Shown here: positions 16,994 to 24,241 of the stretch, piece after piece | How positions within the stretch are numbered: position 1 is the stretch's first letter | How the letters are laid out: each line of letters opens with the position of its first letter | Source of the DNA: an uncultured bacterium | GTDB lineage: Bacteria; Muiribacteriota; Ozemobacteria; Ozemobacterales; Ozemobacteraceae | DNA: 64,000 nt | Assembly (NCBI GenBank): GCA_937949615.1 | Contig: CALEDQ010000004.1 | Span: 186,001 to 250,000 of the forward strand | Direction: 5' to 3' | Notes under the pieces: model-generated | The model's database searches: none | What the model saw: the letters and a program-made list of their open reading frames with translations, nothing else | Told to the model about the DNA's origin: nothing | Translations under genes and position numbers: made by a program

Positions 16994-18175
16994 TCAGAGC
17001 CCGGCGAGCTTTTTGATCTCGGCGACTTTGTCGAGTTTTTCCCAGGGGAGATCGACATCGCTGCGGCCAAAGTGACCGTAAGCAGCAGTCTGGCGATAGA
17101 TCGGGCGGCGCAGACCCAGATTTTTGATGATTGCACCCGGTCTGAGGTCGAATACTTTGCGGATGATTTCTTCGATCTTTTCGGGGCCGATCTTGCTGGT
17201 GCCGAAGGTGTTTACATGCACTGACAGGGGCTTGGCAACGCCGATGGCGTAGGCAATCTGCAGTTCAACACGATCAGCCAGACCTGAAGCGACGATATTC
17301 TTGGCGATATAGCGGCCCATGTAGGCGCCTGAGCGGTCGACCTTGGTCGGGTCTTTGCCTGAGAAAGCGCCGCCGCCGTGAGCGGCCATGCCGCCGTAGG
17401 TGTCAACGATGATCTTGCGGCCGGTGAGGCCACAGTCGCCCTGTGGTCCGCCAACGACGAAGCGGCCGGTGGGGTTGACGTAGAATTTGGTGTTGGCATC
17501 GATCAGTTCAGCCGGAATTACCTGTTTGATGACCTTTTCGATCATGTCTTCGGTAATTTTGGCATGGCTGACAGAAGGATCGTGCTGGGTCGAAAGAACG
17601 ACCGCATCGACTCTGGCCACTTTGCCATTGCGATATTCAACGGTTACCTGGCCCTTGCCGTCTGGTCTGAGATAGTCGACAACCTTAGCTTTGCGCACTT
17701 CAGCGAGCTTGCGGCACATTTTGTGGGCATAATAAATCGGGGCGGGCATCAGATCAGGGGTTTCGTTGCAGGCGAAGCCTACCATCATACCCTGGTCGCC
17801 GGCGCCAACGTTGAGGTCTTCATCTTTATCAGAGCCGTCCTGAGCGTGGTTAACGCCCTGGGCGATGTCGGGTGACTGTTCATCGAGAGCTACCAGAACG
17901 CCGCAGCTTTTGCCGTCGATACCGTAATCAGCGTTGGTATAACCGATTTCGGTAATGACCTTGCGGGCGATGGCCTGCACGTCAACATAGCATTTGGTGG
18001 TGATTTCGCCCATAACAATGGCAAGACCGGTTGTTACGGCAGTTTCACAGGCTACGCGACCTTTGGGGTCACCAGCAAGAATTGCATCAAGTACTGCATC
18101 GGAAATCTGGTCGGCAACCTTATCAGGGTGGCCTTCACAAACCGATTCAGAGGTGAAAAAGAAATTTTTATTCAT
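16994..18175 (-). CDS. metK: S-adenosylmethionine synthetase
   Basis: 393 residues, normal for MetK. It makes SAM from ATP and methionine in the cytoplasm. Diagnostic sequences include SVCEGHPDKVADQISDA at the N-terminus, the hexapeptide GAGDQG, and the Gly-rich GGAFSGKDPTKVDRS. Start ATG 18175 follows a GGAGGG site; longer in-frame starts would read through the promoter. It is transcribed alone from a strong promoter with a leader too short for a SAM riboswitch, and ends at a strong terminator. Confidence 0.97.
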   Translation of the reverse strand: MNKNFFFTSESVCEGHPDKVADQISDAVLDAILAGDPKGRVACETAVTTGLAIVMGEITTKCYVDVQAIARKVITEIGYTNADYGIDGKSCGVLVALDEQSPDIAQGVNHAQDGSDKDEDLNVGAGDQGMMVGFACNETPDLMPAPIYYAHKMCRKLAEVRKAKVVDYLRPDGKGQVTVEYRNGKVARVDAVVLSTQHDPSVSHAKITEDMIEKVIKQVIPAELIDANTKFYVNPTGRFVVGGPQGDCGLTGRKIIVDTYGGMAAHGGGAFSGKDPTKVDRSGAYMGRYIAKNIVASGLADRVELQIAYAIGVAKPLSVHVNTFGTSKIGPEKIEEIIRKVFDLRPGAIIKNLGLRRPIYRQTAAYGHFGRSDVDLPWEKLDKVAEIKKLAGL

Positions 18176-18209
18176 CGAGCCCTCCGTAAGCCTTTCATTA
18201 AGTGGCGTG

Positions 18210-18238
18210 ATTATAACAACCGCCCCGGGCTCAGTCAA
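18210..18238 (-). promoter_or_regulatory. sigma70-type promoter of metK
   Basis: TTGACT, a 17-nt spacer and a perfect TATAAT on the minus strand. The transcript would begin near 18203, leaving about 28 nt of leader before ATG 18175. Confidence 0.8.
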
Positions 18239-18283
18239 GCGAATGGAGAAGATTTTTGCGCTACCCGGCAAAAACTTTCGACG

Positions 18284-18330
18284 GCCGTAAATAAAACAGA
18301 CCGTCCGGCCAGAAGACTGGCTGAACGGCC
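18284..18330 (-). terminator. Terminator after the 49-residue gene
   Basis: An imperfect stem (CCGTCCGGCCAG / CTGGCTGAACGG, one mismatch and one G-T pair) closes a 4-nt loop and is followed on the minus strand by TCTGTTTTATTT. Confidence 0.6.
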
Positions 18331-18349
18331 TGTTCCCCGTAACGAACTT

Positions 18350-18499
18350 CTACCTTTCGGTTGTAACCTCGGCAGATGACTGCATCGTGGCGGATGAAGA
18401 ATAGAGGACACCTGTAACCTTACGATAAGCGAAACCGTAGCTCATAACGAAGCCGATAACGCTGGTGATAAGGACCAGGATCAGAGCTATGACTCTCAT
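18350..18499 (-). CDS. 49-residue single-helix membrane peptide
   Basis: ATG 18499 has a strong AGGGAGG site 8 nt upstream and the frame ends at TAG 18350-18352, just before a terminator. The product begins MRVIALILVLITSVIG and has one hydrophobic segment (~3-22), then a short Ser/Thr-rich tail. It could be a small membrane protein or a secreted peptide. Strong translation signals and a dedicated terminator argue that it is real. No family recognised. Confidence 0.6.
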   Translation of the reverse strand: MRVIALILVLITSVIGFVMSYGFAYRKVTGVLYSSSATMQSSAEVTTER

Positions 18500-18689
18500 G
18501 AACCCCACCTCCCTGTCACAGTCACCGGGTCTATCGGCAGCAATGCAAATTTGTTGAACGATAATTCACATTACTGTGATATACTTGCGCCAACCATCCG
18601 CAGGCGGGGAAACCTGCCGGCGATCGTTACTGCCAGCCGTTGCCGGGTGGCCCGAACCGACTGACAGCACACTTCCTAGAGAGCGCAGT

Positions 18690-19355
18690 ATGAATCCGGA
18701 ACATTTTTTTCTCCACCCTCTTCTTCATAGCTTCATTCTGTCTGCCTTCATGGGCGGCCTGATCGGCTGGGTCACCAACTGGCTGGCGATCAAAGCCCTT
18801 TTTCACCCGCAACAGCCCTGGAAATTTCTCTTCTTCGAATTTCAGGGTCTGCTGCCGAAACGCCAGAAAGAGCTCGCCTGCAATCTCGGAAAAATCGTCG
18901 AAGGCGAACTGATCAGCGTCGAAGAACTGATCAAAAAGGTCGAGCCAGCCGATGTCGAGCCGATCATCGAAGAGATGATGAAGAAAAACCGCGACCAGAT
19001 TGAACAGCAGATAAAAGACTACATCGCCTCGTTTGCCAAAAAGATTCCGTTCTTCAATTTAAGCGCCGACACTCTGGTCAAGTCGGTAATGGACCGCATC
19101 GAAAAAGAACTCTGCGCCGTTTTGAAAAAGCAGATTCCGCTGATGCTCGACCGCGCTGCCGAAAAAGCCTCAGAAAAAATCTCGGTTCAGGAAATCGTCA
19201 TCGAAAAAGTCTGCAACATGAACCTGATCAAACTCGAAAGCCTCTTCAACCGCATCGCCGACCGCGAAATGGCGATGATCATCAGACTCGGCGGCGTGCT
19301 CGGCGTCATCGTCGGCATCGGCCAGTGGGCCATTCAGAATTTCCTGCTGCAATGA
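18690..19355 (+). CDS. DUF445 family membrane protein
   Basis: 221 residues from ATG 18690. The N-terminal helix with GGLIGWVTNWLAIKALFHP is the DUF445 hallmark. The middle is a long charged helical region (~60-170), and the C-terminus has the conserved MAMIIRLGGVLGVIVGIGQW segment followed by a second hydrophobic stretch. This is the short form of the family. Function is unknown beyond an envelope location. The upstream ~140 nt contain GC-rich pairing potential but no recognised riboswitch. Its 3' part carries copy 1 of the 43-bp repeat. Confidence 0.85.
   Translation: MNPEHFFLHPLLHSFILSAFMGGLIGWVTNWLAIKALFHPQQPWKFLFFEFQGLLPKRQKELACNLGKIVEGELISVEELIKKVEPADVEPIIEEMMKKNRDQIEQQIKDYIASFAKKIPFFNLSADTLVKSVMDRIEKELCAVLKKQIPLMLDRAAEKASEKISVQEIVIEKVCNMNLIKLESLFNRIADREMAMIIRLGGVLGVIVGIGQWAIQNFLLQ
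19246..19288 (+). repeat. 43-bp direct repeat, copy 1 (inside DUF445 gene)
   Basis: Matches 22542-22584 in 42 of 43 positions with abrupt loss of similarity on both sides. It encodes NRIADREMAMIIR within the DUF445 C-terminus. The two copies bracket the accessory island and could be attachment-like sites or the result of a short duplication. Confidence 0.9.
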
Positions 19356-19590
19356 AGGCTTGCCGAGCTCCAGTGGTGTCCAGTTGATGAATCGTCGGTT
19401 TCAGTCATGGCTGGCCTGGACTGAAAAGCACAAGACCGCTGAAGCTCACGAAAACTCAGATAAATAGAGTCTTCAGAATAGAGGTTCTTGCCGACCCGGG
19501 AGAAGACCGAAAAGGCCGTGATGAATCAAGAATTACAATGGAACTTCAAGGAAAGCCACTGATGGCTTTTCGCCGAATGAGGCGACGAAA

Positions 19591-19812
19591 ATGAAAAATA
19601 AAAACAAATTTCCCAAAGGTTGGGACGAAAAACGCGTAAAAGGGCTTATAGACCATTATGAGAAGCAAACGGAAGATGAAGCTTTGGCAGAAGACGAAGC
19701 TCCCTTCGTTGATGACAAAGACACCATGATGGAAATCCCTAGAAAGCTGGTTTCTCAGGTTCGAGAAATGATTGCCCAACATAATAAAAAGCTCCTGAAA
19801 ACCGGAAGCTGA
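19591..19812 (+). CDS. Small antitoxin-like protein
   Basis: 73 residues; ATG 19591 has GAGG 8 nt upstream. The acidic middle (EDEALAEDEAPF) and C-terminal helix (MEIPRKLVSQVREMIAQH) match a common type of small protein often found near toxin-antitoxin loci, usually annotated as hypothetical. The resemblance is by eye. No toxin gene adjoins it. A strong terminator follows directly. Confidence 0.65.
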   Translation: MKNKNKFPKGWDEKRVKGLIDHYEKQTEDEALAEDEAPFVDDKDTMMEIPRKLVSQVREMIAQHNKKLLKTGS

Positions 19813-19824
19813 CTCTGATAAAAG

Positions 19825-19872
19825 CCGCCGCAACAGCAGTATATATGGCGCGTTGCGGCGGTTTGTCATTTA
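19825..19872 (+). terminator. Rho-independent terminator
   Basis: A perfect 10-bp stem (CCGCCGCAAC / GTTGCGGCGG) with a 17-nt loop, followed by TTTGTCATTT. It ends the transcript of the 73-residue gene. Confidence 0.7.
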
Positions 19873-19934
19873 TTGTCATCGAGAAGAAAAAACAGCCGGA
19901 AAGTGGTGCTAGAAAGTCTCTGCCACCGACACCG

Positions 19935-20153
19935 CCCGGCGGCTGCGAGTGAGGGGCAGGCAAAACTGCGGGGCGGAACGCTCAGGAAAAAGCAAAGCTC
20001 ACGCCAAAGAAGCGCCATCCCTGGCGCTCTTTGTCATGCCCTTTGCGCCTTCGCTTCCCGGCTAATAGCCGCATTAGCCGGAAACCGCCCCGCGCCTGCC
20101 CCTCACTCTTGGGCTTTGCCTCCGCTGATCAAAGATGCAGCGGAACCGCCGGG
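19935..20153. other. GC-rich nested fold-back element (possible structured RNA or MITE-like remnant)
   Basis: Three pairs of complementary arms occur in nested order: 19935-19942 with 20146-20153 (8 bp), 19947-19961 with 20094-20108 (15 bp, perfect) and 19968-19976 with 20085-20093 (9 bp, perfect). Inside them are two further perfect hairpins: 20011-20017 with 20022-20028 and 20058-20066 with 20073-20081. The pairing is strand-symmetric, so direction is not proven, but a plus-strand terminator lies about 125 nt downstream. An open frame crosses the region on the plus strand, but its product is Arg/Pro/Ala-rich and looks like GC shadow. It fills the gene-free stretch 19813-20352. Confidence 0.6.
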
Positions 20154-20275
20154 CTGGCTGGGTGCTATGCGCGGGTTGGTCGAGCCAGCGCAGCCGAAGA
20201 AAAGAAAAACACAGAAAGTTCCTATTTTAGCCGCTTCTGAACGCCCGGCAGAAAATTGTTGGTGTAATGATTGCC

Positions 20276-20312
20276 ATTAACGTCCCCCGGCGGGGGGGGA
20301 TTTTTGTTAATT
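20276..20312 (+). terminator. Terminator-like hairpin
   Basis: TCCCCC (20283-20288) pairs with GGGGGA (20295-20300), followed by TTTTTGTT, with flanking ATTAA/TTAAT able to pair. It may end a transcript from the fold-back element. Confidence 0.5.
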
Positions 20313-20352
20313 GCCAGAAAAAATTTAGCGTGGTGATTAATAAAACTGGTAG

Positions 20353-20886
20353 TTAAGGGAATTCTGCTCTAATTCCTTCTGGTAAGCTAGACCCAACATT
20401 CAAAGTTACAGAACGTATTTCAAGTCTCAAAGCCTTCAGATGAAATTCCTTTCGCATCGCAATGTTGAAAATATCAACCATGTTTATATCAAAGTCCATT
20501 GCCCAGCAATTGGCAGGACATTGAATAAGTTTATGAAAATAAAACTTTAAAGGCCATTTTAAAGCCTTTGCTATTCGTTCTCTGGAAAGAATCGGCCAGT
20601 TTTTGGGATTTGAATATAAAATGAATCTAATTCGGTTGGTTTGTAACTTAGACGGACTTCGCCAACTCCTCATGGTCCAGAATATTTGCACATCCTTAGA
20701 TTCTTCTTCCCGACTTAAGCTTTCCTTTAATTCTAGAGATGTTCTTAAGGGCTCAATTGTCCTTACGATAGAGGCAGGGTTAAAATCAAGAGAATACGGG
20801 AAAGTTGCCCCAATTGGGAAAAGAAAGAAATAAGGCGCAACAATAAAAAGATTATATGCTGCGCTTAAAAAGCATATCATCAGCAT
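20353..20886 (-). CDS. Hypothetical protein, candidate immunity partner of the mini-Rhs protein
   Basis: 177 residues. ATG 20886 lies 2 nt after the stop of the Rhs-type gene (TGATTATG), so translation is probably coupled. An N-terminal hydrophobic segment (~3-25) suggests a membrane anchor. The rest is rich in Arg, Lys and aromatics, and the DNA is visibly more AT-rich than neighbouring housekeeping genes. No family recognised. The position directly after an Rhs C-terminal module is where immunity genes usually sit; that is the only basis for the suggested role. Confidence 0.55.
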   Translation of the reverse strand: MLMICFLSAAYNLFIVAPYFFLFPIGATFPYSLDFNPASIVRTIEPLRTSLELKESLSREEESKDVQIFWTMRSWRSPSKLQTNRIRFILYSNPKNWPILSRERIAKALKWPLKFYFHKLIQCPANCWAMDFDINMVDIFNIAMRKEFHLKALRLEIRSVTLNVGSSLPEGIRAEFP

Positions 20887-20888
20887 AA

Positions 20889-21665
20889 TCAGCTTGGAGG
20901 AACACAGCGAAGAATGATTCTAAGGGTAATAAAGTCCCACATGTGTGATGGGAAATAAATATTGTTGCCTAGAACATAAAAATCGCTAGGATTCACGCTC
21001 TCGAAGCTTTTCCAAACATTTGCGCCAGTGAAAGGTGTTTTTGTGACCGGATTCTTCGAAGAATATTTTGGGTCCCAGACAGTGTCATAAAGTTTTGCGC
21101 TTACACGTTGAACCATAAATGGGCCACAATCACAAACTTCATCAATAGGCACAACAGCACCGCTCATATTTGATTTGGAGACAGGATACAGAGTTGCGCT
21201 TTTCGGATTAGACGGACTTTCATCAATTGACTTGAAAAAGTTATTTATTGATCCGAAACTCATAGCATGAATTTGATTTGCGCCAATAAAGCCATAAGGA
21301 TCGGTATATATCAAAGGATTGTTATTTACATATCTGTAGAGGTTATATCCCCCGTTGAAGCCAATCGGGTCTTTTGAGGTGAATCTTCCGAGTGCAAGTG
21401 AGTAATACCGGTTACGGTTGAAATACTGGTTCGTAGTTTCAGAATCACGCCTTCCAGGGATGTCGTTACAGATATGAGAAATTGCCTGAAAATGCTGGTC
21501 TTCAAGAAATGAGTATGACGGGTCATCTGCCAGGCTTTGCAGAATTTGTGACTTTACGGCATCGTAGACAGAGATTTTCAGATCGTAGCTGATTGCGGCG
21601 TACGAATACGATGCAGAAAATAAAAATACCAATATTATCAGAGCTCTCAAAATGTGATGTTTCAT
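20889..21665 (-). CDS. Miniature Rhs-type secreted protein with variable C-terminal domain
   Basis: 258 residues from ATG 21665; a TTG four codons earlier is an alternative. A signal peptide (ILRALIILVFLFSASYSYA) is followed by about 60 unassigned residues and then one Rhs core-associated motif (RNRYYSLALGRFTSKDPIGF, then NLYRYVNNNPLIYTDPYGF). After that DPYGF end point, about 135 residues of unrelated sequence follow, as toxin domains do in full Rhs proteins. Normal Rhs proteins exceed 1000 residues with many YD repeats. Here only the tip of the shell remains, joined to its own secretion signal. It may be a displaced Rhs tip that became an independent gene, or a degraded remnant. Confidence 0.75.
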   Translation of the reverse strand: MKHHILRALIILVFLFSASYSYAAISYDLKISVYDAVKSQILQSLADDPSYSFLEDQHFQAISHICNDIPGRRDSETTNQYFNRNRYYSLALGRFTSKDPIGFNGGYNLYRYVNNNPLIYTDPYGFIGANQIHAMSFGSINNFFKSIDESPSNPKSATLYPVSKSNMSGAVVPIDEVCDCGPFMVQRVSAKLYDTVWDPKYSSKNPVTKTPFTGANVWKSFESVNPSDFYVLGNNIYFPSHMWDFITLRIILRCVPPS

Positions 21666-21697
21666 TTTACCACTCAATAGGTTACAACTATGCTGAC

Positions 21698-22012
21698 TCA
21701 GATTCCATACGCATCGTCGTGAGGACCAAGCAACACAAATTTCAGAGTGTTATCCGGCATTTCTTTGCAGTCTGAACAGTTTACGATTACATCGTCATTC
21801 TTTTTGCGGCAGACTTCACAAAACAGGTAAATGATAATGAAATTTCTTTTTACCGGACAGGAATAAAATCCCTGGAAATTGCCTTTAAGAGGCTCCCCGA
21901 TGGTCAGAGGGCTTTCAATGATCATATCTACTTTTTTCTGTACCAGCTTTTTAATTGAAGCATGCTTTTTTAAGGCCTTAACAAAGGCAGATTCAAATTT
22001 TACATTCATCAA
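21698..22012 (-). CDS. RelE/ParE-family toxin
   Basis: 104 residues. The fold pattern (FESAFVKALKKHASIKKLVQKK, then PLKGNFQGFYSCPVKRNFIIIYLF, and the terminal VLLGPHDDAYG) fits the RelE/YafQ-like toxin superfamily, which cleaves mRNA at the ribosome or poisons gyrase. The start overlaps the antitoxin stop (ATGA), the classic antitoxin-first order. A Cys-rich insertion (CEVCRKKNDDVIVNCSDC) inside the domain is unusual and could bind metal. Confidence 0.8.
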   Translation of the reverse strand: MMNVKFESAFVKALKKHASIKKLVQKKVDMIIESPLTIGEPLKGNFQGFYSCPVKRNFIIIYLFCEVCRKKNDDVIVNCSDCKEMPDNTLKFVLLGPHDDAYGI

Positions 22013-22266
22013 TCCCCAAAGACCTCGTCATAAGAATGCCAACTTGCTTTGCCATCTCTGAGTTTCACCTGAGCATCCTTCATTGCTTTTTGGAATGCGG
22101 GATGTGAAAGAATCTGTTCTGTTTTTTCACCTTCAGAGCGGCGCTTAAGCGCTAACAGATATTGAGTTATCATATCTGCGACAGAGGTGCGGTTTTCAAC
22201 AGCAAAAAGCTTTACAAAATCGGCCAAATCCTGATCCAGGCTAATATTTATTCTGGTTTTTGTCAT
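22009..22266 (-). CDS. Antitoxin with ribbon-helix-helix-like N-terminus
   Basis: 85 residues. The N-terminus TKTRINISLDQDLADFVKLFA followed by TSVADMITQYLLAL has the beta-strand and two-helix pattern of RHH repressors (DUF6364-like). The C-terminal half (~45-85) would wrap the toxin. It probably autoregulates the pair. The toxin gene overlaps its stop by 4 nt. Confidence 0.8.
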   Translation of the reverse strand: MTKTRINISLDQDLADFVKLFAVENRTSVADMITQYLLALKRRSEGEKTEQILSHPAFQKAMKDAQVKLRDGKASWHSYDEVFGD

Positions 22267-22692
22267 GACATTTCTCCTGTTTCTATTATACGCATTCCAG
22301 GAAAAACAATCAAATTTTGTTCAGCAGCCAGACCGGAGCCGCCCGAGGGCTTAACACCAGAACTGCCGCGACACCTGGGCCGGCGGGGGATGGGATTTGA
22401 TAGCTGCCTGATTAAACCGAAAAAAAAGAACCAGGAGCATAATGGTGGTTACTGCGAAACTGATCGAAGAATGAGTCATTAGCCATGCAGGCATGCCGCC
22501 ACATGCTGTGAAGGTTAGAGGCGATTCGCTCCGACTGAAAATCAACCGCATCGCCGACCGCGAAATGGCGATGATAATCAGACTTTACAGAATTTCAAAA
22601 TTGCCGGACAATTTCGACCGGAATTGTGATAAATTTGCAGAACCAATTACCAAAGGTGCATCCCCAATTCAAACAACTCGGTGTGGCATAAA
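22267..22692. other. Intergenic stretch at the right edge of the accessory island
   Basis: 426 nt without a credible gene between the divergent antitoxin and proS genes. It holds the second copy of the 43-bp repeat and the proS leader. Small open frames here lack ribosome sites and show no protein-like composition. No promoter is clear by eye. Confidence 0.6.
22542..22584 (+). repeat. 43-bp direct repeat, copy 2
   Basis: Same orientation as copy 1 at 19246-19288 with one difference (C to A at position 35). Sequence to its right does not continue as the DUF445 C-terminus, so it is not the tail of an intact gene copy. Confidence 0.9.
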
Positions 22693-23955
22693 ATGAAACA
22701 ATCAAAACTGTTTACCAAAACCTCGAAGACCCTTCCCAAAGACGAAGTCAGCCTCAATTCACAGCTGCTTCTCAAGAGCGGCTTTATCGACAAGGAAATC
22801 GCCGGCGCTTATTCGTTCCTGCCGCTCGGCCATCGCGTGCTCAACAAGATCATCAACATCATCCGTGAAGAAATGAACGCGATCGACGGCCAGGAAATCA
22901 TGCTCACCTCACTGCAGGCACCCGCCACCTGGGAACCGACCGACCGCTGGGACGACGAAAAAATGGACGTCTGGTTCAAGACCGAACTGAAAAACGGCAA
23001 CCAGCTCGGCCTCGCCCCGACCCACGAAGAACCTCTGACCAAACTGATGAAAAAGTTCATCAATTCTTATAAAGACCTGCCGGTTTTCGCTTATCAGTTC
23101 CAGACGAAGTTCCGCAATGAAACCAGAGCAAAATCGGGCATTCTGCGCACCCGCGAATTCATCATGAAAGATCTGTATTCGTTCGGCCGCAATCAGCAGG
23201 ACCTCGACGAATATTACGAAAGGGCCAAAGCCGCCTACGTAAAAATCTTCGACCGCCTCGGCCTCGGCAAAATCACCTACGTAACCTTTGCCTCGGGCGG
23301 CACTTTCTGCAAATTCAGCCATGAATTCCAGACCCTGTGCGAATACGGCGAAGACCTGATCTACATCAACGAAGAAAAGAAAATCGCCATCAACCGCGAA
23401 ATCTTCACCGATGACATCATCAGTGAATTCGGCCTGAAGCGCGAAGACTTCGTCGAAAAGAAATCGATCGAAGTCGGCAATATCTTCAAGCTCGGCACCA
23501 AGTTTTCTGACGCCCTCGGCCTGCACTACGTCGCCGAGAACGGCGAAAGATTCCCGGTCGTCATGGGCAGCTACGGCATCGGGCCGGCCCGCACCATGGG
23601 CACCATCGTCGAAACCTGCAACGACGAAAAAGGCATCATCTGGCCGAAGAACATCGCCCCCTACCACGTCCATATCATCTCTCTCGGCAAAGAAGATACC
23701 ATCGCCGCCGAATCGGAAAAGCTCTACAATCTGCTCTGCGCCAACAACGTCGAAACCCTCTGGGATGACCGGCCAAACGTCAACCCGGGCGCCAAATTTG
23801 CCGATTCTGACCTCATCGGCTGCCCGATCCGCATTACCGTCAGCAGCAAGAACCTCGAAAACAAACAGTATGAAGTCAAGAGACGTGCCGGCGGCAACGC
23901 CGAATTCATACCGCAGGAAAACATTCTCGCCTTTCTTGCGAATGAACTGAAATAA
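22693..23955 (+). CDS. proS: Prolyl-tRNA synthetase, short form lacking the editing insertion
   Basis: 420 residues from ATG 22693 (a GTG four codons earlier is also in frame). Class II motifs: motif 1 region with AYSFLPLGHRVLNKI, motif 2 FRNETRAKSGILRTREFIMKD, motif 3 GSYGIGPARTMG, and an anticodon-binding domain at ~325-420. The usual bacterial enzyme has about 570 residues because an editing (INS) domain sits between motifs 2 and 3. Here motif 2 passes into the catalytic core with only a short linker, as in the alphaproteobacterial type. Mischarged Ala-tRNA(Pro) would then need a free-standing editing protein. Confidence 0.93.
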   Translation: MKQSKLFTKTSKTLPKDEVSLNSQLLLKSGFIDKEIAGAYSFLPLGHRVLNKIINIIREEMNAIDGQEIMLTSLQAPATWEPTDRWDDEKMDVWFKTELKNGNQLGLAPTHEEPLTKLMKKFINSYKDLPVFAYQFQTKFRNETRAKSGILRTREFIMKDLYSFGRNQQDLDEYYERAKAAYVKIFDRLGLGKITYVTFASGGTFCKFSHEFQTLCEYGEDLIYINEEKKIAINREIFTDDIISEFGLKREDFVEKKSIEVGNIFKLGTKFSDALGLHYVAENGERFPVVMGSYGIGPARTMGTIVETCNDEKGIIWPKNIAPYHVHIISLGKEDTIAAESEKLYNLLCANNVETLWDDRPNVNPGAKFADSDLIGCPIRITVSSKNLENKQYEVKRRAGGNAEFIPQENILAFLANELK

Positions 23956-23969
23956 ACGCTCACTAACCA

Positions 23970-24008
23970 GGGGCCGCCAGAAAAATTCTGGCGGCCCCTT
24001 CGTTTTTT
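23970..24008 (+). terminator. Terminator of proS
   Basis: A perfect 13-bp stem (GGGGCCGCCAGAA / TTCTGGCGGCCCC) with a 3-nt loop, followed by TTCGTTTTTT. Confidence 0.92.
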
Positions 24009-24241
24009 AGAGAAATTTGCGGCGGCCCCGGCGCAACAGAAATCATTAATGGCCGGAAGAAATTATTCCGACGATTCTTCAGCAAGAACTGCGAAATCAT
24101 GGCAACAATGGCAGCAAATTCATCCACAGCAACTGTTCACTTTTTAACCACTAACTATGGCATGCTTTTTGCTATCAGCTGGTGACCCATCAAGAACTGG
24201 GCACTTTTTGCGCAGCGAAAGGAAATCAAAGCACCGACTAT

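Noticed and set aside
18176..18290. SAM riboswitch before metK
   Set aside because: The promoter leaves only about 28 nt of leader and no conserved SAM aptamer pattern is visible.
18541..18689. Riboswitch in the DUF445 leader
   Set aside because: GC-rich segments can pair imperfectly, but no known aptamer consensus (GEMM, ZTP, fluoride, cobalamin, guanidine) fits.
19873..20280. 135-residue Arg/Pro/Ala-rich frame
   Set aside because: It lies across the fold-back element; the composition follows from GC-rich inverted repeats and there is no ribosome site.
19289..22541. Complete integrative element or insertion sequence
   Set aside because: No integrase, transposase or terminal inverted repeat is found between the direct repeats.
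22493..22696. 67-residue frame carrying the repeated DUF445 segment
   Set aside because: Only the 43-bp repeat resembles a protein; the rest has no support and runs into the proS start.
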